The notes beneath the pieces are model-generated. The model searched no databases, was not told the origin of the DNA, and saw nothing but the letters and a program-made list of their open reading frames with translations. From NCBI GenBank assembly GCA_905373295.1, contig CAJPSJ010000030.1, positions 1 through 12,351 of the forward strand: a DNA stretch of 12,351 bases, written 5' to 3'. This DNA comes from an uncultured Campylobacter sp. (GTDB taxonomy: Bacteria > Campylobacterota > Campylobacteria > Campylobacterales > Campylobacteraceae). The translations under genes were made by a program, and so were the position numbers. Positions 6,374-12,351 of this stretch are shown piece after piece. Position 1 is the first letter of the stretch. Each line of letters opens with the position of its first letter.

Positions 6374-7519
6374 ATGGTTGATTTGGCTCAAATTTCGGCT
6401 AGACTTGATGCCGTTGAGCGTTTGCCGCGAATAAAAGCGGATGAGAGCATACAAGAAAGGCTTAAGAGCAAAGGTTTTTCGCGCCGCGATTTTATGAAAT
6501 GGAGTGGAGCGATGACCGCGATGCTCGGGCTTCCGGCCGCATTTGCACCGAGCGTGGCGCGAGCTGCGGAACTTGCGGATCGCCTGCCGGTGATCTGGCT
6601 TCATATGGCGGAGTGCACGGGCTGTAGCGAGAGCTTGCTGCGCACCGACACGCCTAGCATCGACAGCCTTATATTTGATTACATTAGCCTAGAATACCAC
6701 GAGACGATAATGGCTGCCGCAGGCTGGCAAGCCGAGGAAAATTTAGAGGGCGCGATCGAAAAATATAAGGGGCGCTATATATTAATGGTCGAGGGCGGAA
6801 TCCCAAGCGGCGAGAATGAATTTTTCCTAACCGTGGGTCCTGAGGGCAAGAGCGGAGCTCAGCACTGCAAACACGCGGCCGAAGGCGCTGCGGCAATATT
6901 TGCGATCGGCACCTGTTCGAGCTTCGGCGGTATCCAAGCCGCGGCCCCGAATCCGACCGGCGCCGTAGGTTTGGACAAAATCATAAACAAACCCGTCATC
7001 AACATCCCGGGCTGTCCGCCTAGCGAAAAAAATATCGTCGGCAACGTGCTAAATTTTATCCTTTTCGGCACACTTCCAAGTCTGGACGTTTATAACAGGC
7101 CCAAATGGGCTTACGGGCTACGAATACATGATCTGTGCGAGCGCCGCGGACATTTCGACGCGGGCGAGTTTGTAGAAAGCTTCGGCGATGCGGGCGCGAA
7201 GGACGGATATTGCCTTTATAAAGTAGGTTGCAAGGGTCCTTATACATTTAATAACTGCTCGCGCGAGCGCTTCAACTCCCACACTAGCTGGCCGGTACAG
7301 GCGGGTCACGGTTGTATAGGCTGCTCGGAACCTGATTTTTGGGATCATATGGGACCTTTTGAGGAGCCTTTGGCGGATCGCCTTTACGAAAGCGTTTTCG
7401 GCGGGCTCGGCGCTGATGCTACCGCAGATAAGATAGGTGTCGGAATTTTAGCGATCACGGGTGTTGCGGTAGCGGCACATGCGGCGATTGCGTCATTTAA
7501 GAAAGATAAAGGGGAATAA
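6374..7519 (+). CDS. hydA: [NiFe] uptake hydrogenase small subunit HydA
   Basis: Electron-transfer subunit (381 residues) of a periplasmic, membrane-anchored H2-oxidising hydrogenase of the Wolinella HydABC type. A Tat signal is present: about 36 n-region residues, then SRRDFMKW (R37, R38), a hydrophobic stretch, and likely cleavage after A64 (VARA). Proximal [4Fe-4S] ligands are C81, C84, C181 and C214 (CTGC, GTC, PGCPP). Distal ligands are H252, C255, C280 and C286; medial [3Fe-4S] ligands are C295, C314 and C317. A C-terminal hydrophobic helix (about 354-375) followed by KKDKGE anchors the enzyme to the membrane and HydC. The long n-region is real if the start is at 6374, and the strong ribosome site there supports this; the next Met (41) lies after the RR motif. 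First gene of hydABCDE. Confidence 0.95.
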   Translation: MVDLAQISARLDAVERLPRIKADESIQERLKSKGFSRRDFMKWSGAMTAMLGLPAAFAPSVARAAELADRLPVIWLHMAECTGCSESLLRTDTPSIDSLIFDYISLEYHETIMAAAGWQAEENLEGAIEKYKGRYILMVEGGIPSGENEFFLTVGPEGKSGAQHCKHAAEGAAAIFAIGTCSSFGGIQAAAPNPTGAVGLDKIINKPVINIPGCPPSEKNIVGNVLNFILFGTLPSLDVYNRPKWAYGLRIHDLCERRGHFDAGEFVESFGDAGAKDGYCLYKVGCKGPYTFNNCSRERFNSHTSWPVQAGHGCIGCSEPDFWDHMGPFEEPLADRLYESVFGGLGADATADKIGVGILAITGVAVAAHAAIASFKKDKGE

Positions 7520-7521
7520 TC

Positions 7522-9243
7522 ATGTCGCAAAGAATCGTAATAGATCCGATAACCAGAATAGAGGGACATTTAAGAATAGAGGTCGTAGTGGATGATGAAA
7601 ACGTCGTCCGCGAGGCTTATAGTAGCTCGACGCTATGGCGCGGGCTTGAGACCATAGTAAAAAATAGAGATCCGCGCGACGCGGGATTTTTTATGCAAAG
7701 AATTTGCGGCGTCTGCACCTTCTCGCATTACAAAGCGGGTATCGTCGCGGTAGAAAACGCCCTCGGCATAACTCCGCCGCTAAATGCCTTGCTAACGCGC
7801 ACGTTGATGGCTAACGCGCTATTTTTACACGATCATCCGGTGCATTTTTATCAACTCCACGGGCTTGATTTTGTAGATGTAGTAAGCGCGCTTAGCGCCG
7901 ATCCTAAAAAAGCGAGCGAAGAGGCGTTTAAATACTGCGATACCCCTTATGCGTGCGGTGCGGATAAACTAAAAGAGGTGCAAGATCGCGTGGGCGCTTT
8001 TGTTAAAAAAGGCGCCTTGGGGCCTTTTGCCAACGCCTACTTCGGTCATCCAACATATAAGCTTAGCCCGGAGCAAAATTTGATCGCTCTTTCGCACTAT
8101 CTTGAGTGTTTGCGCATTCAGCGCACGGCGGCTCAGATGATGGCGATATTCGGTGCGAAGCAGCCTCATCCGCAAAGCCTTACCGTAGGCGGCGTAACCT
8201 GCGTGATGGATATACTAAGTCCTGCGAGACTTGGCGAATATATGTCTAAATTTAAAGAGGTCGCAGACTTCGTAAATCGCGCCTACTATCCTGATCTTGT
8301 AATGGCTGCGAAGGCTTACGGTAACGAGCCTAGCGTGCTAAATGATATCGGCGTGGCAAATTTATGGACTCATCAAGAATTTCAGCTTTCAAAGAACGAA
8401 TGGCTATTTCAAAGCGGCATGATTATGAACGGCGATATTAGCAAGGTTTTAGAGCTCGATGAGAACAAGATTACCGAGGAGGCAACGCATGCGTGGTATA
8501 AAAACGATGCGCCGCTTCATCCTTACGATGGCGAGCAAGAGCCGAATTATACGGGCCTTCAGGACGGACAGAGCATCGACGCGCACGGTAAAGAAGCGCA
8601 TACGAAGGTGCTCGATACCCAGGGCAAATACACCTGGATCAAGGCTCCGCGCTACGACGGCAAGCCGCTTCAGGTGGGACCGCTTGCAAATATCGTGGTA
8701 AATTACGCCAAGAAAAACGAGCGCGTAGTAAAGGTCGTGGATCAATTCCTAAAAGACGCCGGCTTGCCGCTTGAAGCGGTATTTTCGACGCTTGGACGAA
8801 CGGCGTGCCGTATGATCGAAGCTAAAGTCGTAGCCGATAACGGACTGATCGCGCTAGAAAATTTGATCGCAAACATCAAAAGCGGCGATACGCAAACCTG
8901 CGCAAAATATGTAATCGATAACTCAAAAGAGTACAAAGGTCGCTATATCGGTCACGTACCGCGCGGCGCACTTAGCCACTGGTGCAGGATCGAAAAGGGC
9001 GTCATCAAAAACTGGCAGGCGGTCGTACCTTCTACTTGGAACGCCACACCGAAGGATAAAGACGGCGCTATGGGCGCTTACGAATCCTGCTTGATCGGAC
9101 TTAAGCTTGCCGATCTTTCCAAGCCGCTAGAGATCATCCGCCGCATCCACTCTTACGATCCTTGCATAGCTTGCGCCGTGCACGTAATGGACGCTAAAGG
9201 GGCGGAGCTTGGCTGCTATAGGGTAGATCCCAGCAAAGGATAG
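7522..9243 (+). CDS. hydB: [NiFe] uptake hydrogenase large subunit HydB
   Basis: Catalytic subunit (573 residues) with the Ni-Fe site that splits H2. The N-terminal ligand motif is RICGVCTFSH (C62, C65) and the C-terminal one is DPCIACAVH (C548, C551). The 19 residues after H554 (VMDAKGAELGCYRVDPSKG) are the extension expected to be cut off by the maturation protease after Ni insertion. There is no signal peptide; the folded protein is exported with HydA through Tat, as known for this class. It starts two bases after the hydA stop, with AAAGGGG as ribosome site. Length and motifs are ordinary for group 1 uptake hydrogenases, and I see no truncation. Confidence 0.96.
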   Translation: MSQRIVIDPITRIEGHLRIEVVVDDENVVREAYSSSTLWRGLETIVKNRDPRDAGFFMQRICGVCTFSHYKAGIVAVENALGITPPLNALLTRTLMANALFLHDHPVHFYQLHGLDFVDVVSALSADPKKASEEAFKYCDTPYACGADKLKEVQDRVGAFVKKGALGPFANAYFGHPTYKLSPEQNLIALSHYLECLRIQRTAAQMMAIFGAKQPHPQSLTVGGVTCVMDILSPARLGEYMSKFKEVADFVNRAYYPDLVMAAKAYGNEPSVLNDIGVANLWTHQEFQLSKNEWLFQSGMIMNGDISKVLELDENKITEEATHAWYKNDAPLHPYDGEQEPNYTGLQDGQSIDAHGKEAHTKVLDTQGKYTWIKAPRYDGKPLQVGPLANIVVNYAKKNERVVKVVDQFLKDAGLPLEAVFSTLGRTACRMIEAKVVADNGLIALENLIANIKSGDTQTCAKYVIDNSKEYKGRYIGHVPRGALSHWCRIEKGVIKNWQAVVPSTWNATPKDKDGAMGAYESCLIGLKLADLSKPLEIIRRIHSYDPCIACAVHVMDAKGAELGCYRVDPSKG

Positions 9244-9246
9244 ATC

Positions 9247-9921
9247 ATGAAAAAAAGATTTGCGGAATACGAGTTCTCAATCGGTCTTAGGCTCACGCAC
9301 TGGCTGCGTGCGCTTTGCATTACGATTTTGGTGATTACCGGATATTACATCGCCTTTGTTTTCACCGCGCCCGAGGTGAGTCCCGAGCCGGTGCTTTTTA
9401 TGCAGGCTAAATTTAGATTCGTGCATCTGGTCTTCGGCTTTGCAATGATCGGCGCGGCGATCTTTAAAACCTACCTTTTCTTCTTTGATAAAAAGAGCAG
9501 AAAAGAGCTTTTGAGTATCAAGGATTTTTTTAGCCCACGCGTCTGGATCGCTCAGATCAAATACTATATCTTTTTGGGCGAGCACCCGCATCTTCGCGGC
9601 GTTTACAACCCGCTACAGTTCATCTCCTATCTGGGCTTTTATCTAGTGCTGTTCGTAATCTGCCTAACGGGAATGATTCTATACGTTCACGTCTATCACG
9701 AGGGGTTAGGCGGCGCGCTATACGGGCTCTTGCGCCCGCTAGAAGCTGCGATGGGCGGTCTAAGCGAAGTACGAATGATTCACCATCTTTGCATGAATAT
9801 CATCATAATCTTCGTGCCGATCCACGTCTATATGGCGGTCTTTAACGCCGTCAAGGGTAGAGACGGCGCGATGGATGCGATCGTAAGCGGCTATAAATTT
9901 AAAAAGGAAGAGCACGCTTGA
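9247..9921 (+). CDS. hydC: Hydrogenase di-heme cytochrome b subunit HydC
   Basis: Integral membrane subunit (224 residues) that takes electrons from HydA and reduces menaquinone. Four hydrophobic helices are visible, at about 20-40, 57-80, 125-148 and 178-200. Candidate heme b ligands are H18 (LTHWLRA), H60 (FRFVHL), H179/H180 (MIHHLCM) and H193 (VPIHVYM), placed as in the Ni/Fe-hydrogenase cytochrome b family. It starts three bases after the hydB stop with AAAGGA upstream. Its stop overlaps the hydD start (TTGA), so the two are probably translationally coupled. Together with the HydA C-terminal anchor it ties the periplasmic enzyme to the membrane. Confidence 0.94.
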   Translation: MKKRFAEYEFSIGLRLTHWLRALCITILVITGYYIAFVFTAPEVSPEPVLFMQAKFRFVHLVFGFAMIGAAIFKTYLFFFDKKSRKELLSIKDFFSPRVWIAQIKYYIFLGEHPHLRGVYNPLQFISYLGFYLVLFVICLTGMILYVHVYHEGLGGALYGLLRPLEAAMGGLSEVRMIHHLCMNIIIIFVPIHVYMAVFNAVKGRDGAMDAIVSGYKFKKEEHA

Positions 9922-10796
9922 GAGTGCTGGTACTGGGTATCGGCAACGTTATCTACGCGGACGAGGGCATAGGCGTGCACTTCGTCCGCGCGCTCGCGCA
10001 GAACTATAAATTTTATCCTAAAGCTACCGCGCGAAATTCTATGGCGGGCGAGGATTTAACGGTGCATAATTTTATGCAAAATTCTGTCCAAGTCTCTGCG
10101 ATACAAAATTCTACCTCGCAAAATTCCATAGAGCGCAACTCCTTGCAAAATTTTGCAGATGAGAATTCTATCTTTAAGCAAAATTTCGCAGCAGTAAATT
10201 TAAACCGAAATTCTACTTCAGAACATTCCGCAAAGCAGGATTCCGCTTCAAATTTTACTTTGCAAAATTCCATAATAAATTCCGCAGCGCAAAGCTCTAT
10301 CAATTCGGACTTTGTCGCCGCAAATTCAGCCGCCCCGAGCAGCAGCGCGGATCAGATCCGCTTTATCGACGGCGGGACTTTGGCTAGCTTTTTGATGCCT
10401 ACGATGGCAGAATTTGATGAAATTTTGCTCGTAGATTGCATAGACGCGGACGGCGCAAAGGGCGGCGAGGTGTATTTTTTCGACTACGACGCGATGCCTA
10501 AGCAGATCAGCTGGAGCGGCTCGGCGCACGAGGTCGAAATGCTTCAAACCCTGCAGATGATGGATCTTTGCGGCGATCTGCCTCACGTTAAAATTCTAGC
10601 GGTCGTGCCGCGGCGCATCGAAGAAGCGAGCTTTAAGCTAAGCTCCGTGATATTAGAGTCCTCAAAAATCATGGAAAAAACGGCGCTTAAGCACCTATCG
10701 GATCTTGGCTTCGCGCATGAAAAAATCGCCGATCTCAGCGCCCAAGACATCGCGGATCGATTTGCAAAAAGGGGGCGAGATGATAGTAGCATATGA
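9918..10796 (+). CDS. hydD: Hydrogenase maturation protease HydD with an unusual ~111-residue low-complexity insertion
   Basis: Cytoplasmic nickel-dependent endopeptidase (HyaD/HybD family) that removes the C-terminal tail of HydB. I read a TTG start at 9918: it gives the family N-terminus MRVLVLGIGN and has AGGAAG just upstream; GTG at 9924 is less likely. Nickel ligands fit E. coli HybD E16, D62 and H93 as E16 (DEGIG), D173 (LVDCID) and H204 (SAHE). From D151 (FIDGGT) to H204 the spacing equals HybD exactly (53). Between Y30 and I147, however, there are about 111 extra residues rich in Asn, Ser and Gln with repeated QNS/QNF/RNS/ENS. The protein is 292 residues, against about 165-180 normally. 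The frame stays open and all ligands are kept, so it is probably functional. Its end overlaps hydE by 17 bases. Confidence 0.93.
   Translation: MRVLVLGIGNVIYADEGIGVHFVRALAQNYKFYPKATARNSMAGEDLTVHNFMQNSVQVSAIQNSTSQNSIERNSLQNFADENSIFKQNFAAVNLNRNSTSEHSAKQDSASNFTLQNSIINSAAQSSINSDFVAANSAAPSSSADQIRFIDGGTLASFLMPTMAEFDEILLVDCIDADGAKGGEVYFFDYDAMPKQISWSGSAHEVEMLQTLQMMDLCGDLPHVKILAVVPRRIEEASFKLSSVILESSKIMEKTALKHLSDLGFAHEKIADLSAQDIADRFAKRGRDDSSI
10014..10349 (+). repeat. In-frame low-complexity repeat block inside hydD
   Basis: About twelve degenerate (C)AAAATTC words recur here, all in the hydD reading frame where they encode [Q/R/E]-N-[S/F]. Exact CAAAATTC copies start at 10077, 10104, 10119 and 10263, with spacings of 27, 15 and 144, all multiples of three. 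The block is clearly more AT-rich than the flanking hydD sequence and resembles the noncoding gaps of this window. Read on the minus strand, the words give repeated Glu-Phe-Cys. No terminal inverted repeats or target duplications typical of a transposable element are visible. Confidence 0.7.
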
Positions 10797-12351
10797 GTTT
10801 AACTACCTTAATGAAAACGCGCTGATAGCGCACTTCTTGCTGTTTTATGCCCGCAAAAGCATGCTGGAGTTTTGCCTGAAAAAAGAGGCGAGATTAATAA
10901 GCCTTTTCGTGCGCGGCGGCGAGGATGAAATTTTAAAATTTAGCGACGAGACGATGCCTCTGATTCCAAACTCCATATTTTTGGCAAAATCCTCCGTGCG
11001 CGTCGTGGTGGACGAGGGCGGCGCCGAAGCGAAAGCGCTGAAATTTAACGGCACGTTTAAAGATGCCTCCTCAGGCGATTTAAGTAAATTTTTAGAGGAT
11101 GAAATTTCAAACGCCCATAACACCGCTAAATTTAATAACTTCACTCCGCAAGTGATGAAAGAATACCTCGCTCGCGCCGAGCCCTCTCAAAACGAATTCG
11201 AAATAATAAGCGGCGCCGGCGTGCTTCATGAGGGAAAATTTGAAGCGGTAAGTAGGGAGAATTTTGCTTGCTTACTGGAGTTTTGCCGCATAAACTTATT
11301 TCATGCTCAGCAGGTGCAGATTAAGCGCGGCGACGCAACTTTCACGCTCAAGGCGGACGTGGATTTTAGCACCGATTTTTTGATAGCCGCGGGAGTGGGT
11401 GCGCTGGATGGGATTTTTGTGAGCGATGAAAAGAGCAAAATCGCGCTCGCAGCCTTCGAAAAGCCGCTCATAAGCCTAAAAACCAATGCGATCTTTAGAA
11501 AAAATCACGAGGACGCGCCTAAATTTTTTGACGTAAAGCTTGCGGGCGACATATTCCTGTTTGCGCTGGGGCGCGCTTTGGCAAGCGATGGGATCTATTT
11601 TTTAAGCGCAAAATGCGAAAGCGCGGCGCAAAAAGATAAAATTTTTAAAGTTGTGCCGCTGCAAAACGGCTTTTTGATCGTGCAAAATGAGGATTTTTTA
11701 AGCGGCAGCGCAAGCTCTTATCTGAAAAACTCAAACGACAAAAACTCCGCTCTTTTTGCGCTTACGTGCCGCGAGAAGGGAGTTTTGAACGACTCTAAAA
11801 AACGCGTTTTGCGCTGCTTTTTGGGCGTGGACACGGACGATGAGATCGCAATTTATGGCGAAAGCTCTAAAAAAATTCTGCTTAAATTCGATCTGCCGCG
11901 CAGCTTTGACGAGCTTAAGGCTCAAATTTGCGCGGACGAAACGGGCGCAAAGCTGTTTGAAAATTTCAGCGCCAAATTTAGCGTAAACGTCGCAAAAATC
12001 GATGAAATTTTAAAAAGCGCAAACGCGGGATTTCACGGTATCTTTAACGTCGCCGCGCAGCTTATCTGGGGGCGCGATGCGGCGTTTTTGATTGCGGCTG
12101 CGGAGGATTTTGCGGGCGGCAAAGGGGTGCGACTCGATTTTTGCACGGACGAGCGCGGCTGCGTGCAAGCGGATAAAATTTTGCGTTCGGCGATGAGCTA
12201 TGCGCTCGCAGGCGCCAATGAAAAGCTGTTTGCGTTCGGATTTTTCGATAGTTTGGGCTACTTTTTAAGCGATCTGGCGGATGAGCGCAAAGAGGACTTT
12301 GACGTTTTGATCTTCGGCGGCGCGATGTTTGGCGGGCGCAAATTTGCGGAT
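10780..12351 (+). CDS. hydE: Hydrogenase formation protein HydE (HypF C-terminal-like), 3' truncated
   Basis: The frame is open from ATG 10780 to the right edge (524 codons, no stop), so the C-terminus is missing. The start follows AGGGGGCGAG and overlaps hydD by 17 bases in another frame, suggesting coupling. Its place after hydABCD and its length fit HydE of Wolinella and Helicobacter, needed for forming the hydrogenase and weakly related to the C-terminal part of HypF. The visible support is local: GFHGIFNVAAQLIWGRD (about 417-433) resembles the HypF GRLFDAVAALLG region, and VLIFGGAMFGG (509-519) sits where HypF has its SGGVFQN glycine motif. I see no acylphosphatase domain, no CxxC zinc fingers and no HHxAH metal motif in the visible part. 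The first 400 residues match nothing I recognise. The biochemical role is unknown; the name rests mainly on context. Confidence 0.75.
   Translation, partial: MIVAYEFNYLNENALIAHFLLFYARKSMLEFCLKKEARLISLFVRGGEDEILKFSDETMPLIPNSIFLAKSSVRVVVDEGGAEAKALKFNGTFKDASSGDLSKFLEDEISNAHNTAKFNNFTPQVMKEYLARAEPSQNEFEIISGAGVLHEGKFEAVSRENFACLLEFCRINLFHAQQVQIKRGDATFTLKADVDFSTDFLIAAGVGALDGIFVSDEKSKIALAAFEKPLISLKTNAIFRKNHEDAPKFFDVKLAGDIFLFALGRALASDGIYFLSAKCESAAQKDKIFKVVPLQNGFLIVQNEDFLSGSASSYLKNSNDKNSALFALTCREKGVLNDSKKRVLRCFLGVDTDDEIAIYGESSKKILLKFDLPRSFDELKAQICADETGAKLFENFSAKFSVNVAKIDEILKSANAGFHGIFNVAAQLIWGRDAAFLIAAAEDFAGGKGVRLDFCTDERGCVQADKILRSAMSYALAGANEKLFAFGFFDSLGYFLSDLADERKEDFDVLIFGGAMFGGRKFAD

Noticed and set aside
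6305..6604. Minus-strand 99-codon frame overlapping the hydA start and promoter
   Set aside because: It is antisense to the Tat signal region of hydA, has no similarity I recognise and covers the hydA control region.
8459..8701. Plus-strand 80-codon Arg-rich frame within hydB
   Set aside because: It is a shadow of hydB in another frame, with composition that no family explains; hydB is intact across it.
10014..10349. hydD block as a CRISPR array or insertion sequence
   Set aside because: The words are about 8 bases with irregular spacing, there are no long identical repeats, no terminal inverted repeats, no target duplication and no transposase.

Overview
The window reads as chromosome of an epsilonproteobacterium of the Campylobacter type. 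The reasons are the gene families (a Wolinella/Campylobacter-style MfrABE fumarate reductase and a HydABCDE uptake hydrogenase), gaps full of AAATTT words, and fairly GC-rich coding DNA. That base composition suits the H2/formate-dependent oral campylobacters (gracilis/showae/rectus/curvus group) better than C. jejuni. The species is inference; no rRNA or other marker gene is present.

Layout: (1) 1-1014, the 3' part of a phosphoethanolamine transferase gene (EptA/EptC/MCR family), cut by the left edge. (2) 1218-2123, minus strand, a LysR-type regulator convergent with the first gene and divergent from mfrA. (3) 2124-2264, a divergent control region with a good sigma70-type promoter for mfrA and nested dyad symmetry over its -10 element. 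(4) 2265-5984, mfrABE, a periplasmic 8-methylmenaquinol:fumarate reductase (Tat-exported flavoprotein, iron-sulfur subunit, CCG-domain subunit), tightly coupled. (5) 5985-6373, a 389-base gap with two hairpin-forming elements, an AT-rich word array and an extended -10 promoter. (6) 6374 to the right edge, hydABCDE: small and large [NiFe] subunits, di-heme cytochrome b, maturation protease, and HydE (cut by the right edge).

Together the two operons describe an anaerobic respiratory chain on the periplasmic side of the membrane: HydABC oxidises H2 and reduces the menaquinone pool, and MfrABE uses the reduced (8-methyl)menaquinol to reduce fumarate without fumarate having to enter the cell. HydD and HydE mature the hydrogenase.

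The most unusual item is hydD. The protease is about 111 residues longer than E. coli HybD because of an in-frame, Asn/Ser/Gln-rich low-complexity block between conserved secondary-structure elements. Its DNA consists of degenerate CAAAATTC words like those in the noncoding gaps of this window. Other points worth checking are Cys207 in MfrB (predicts three clusters without a [3Fe-4S]), loss of the flavin-linking His and a Tat lipobox in MfrA, the dyad operator candidate at mfrA, and a 12-bp inverted repeat enclosing 49 nt between the operons.
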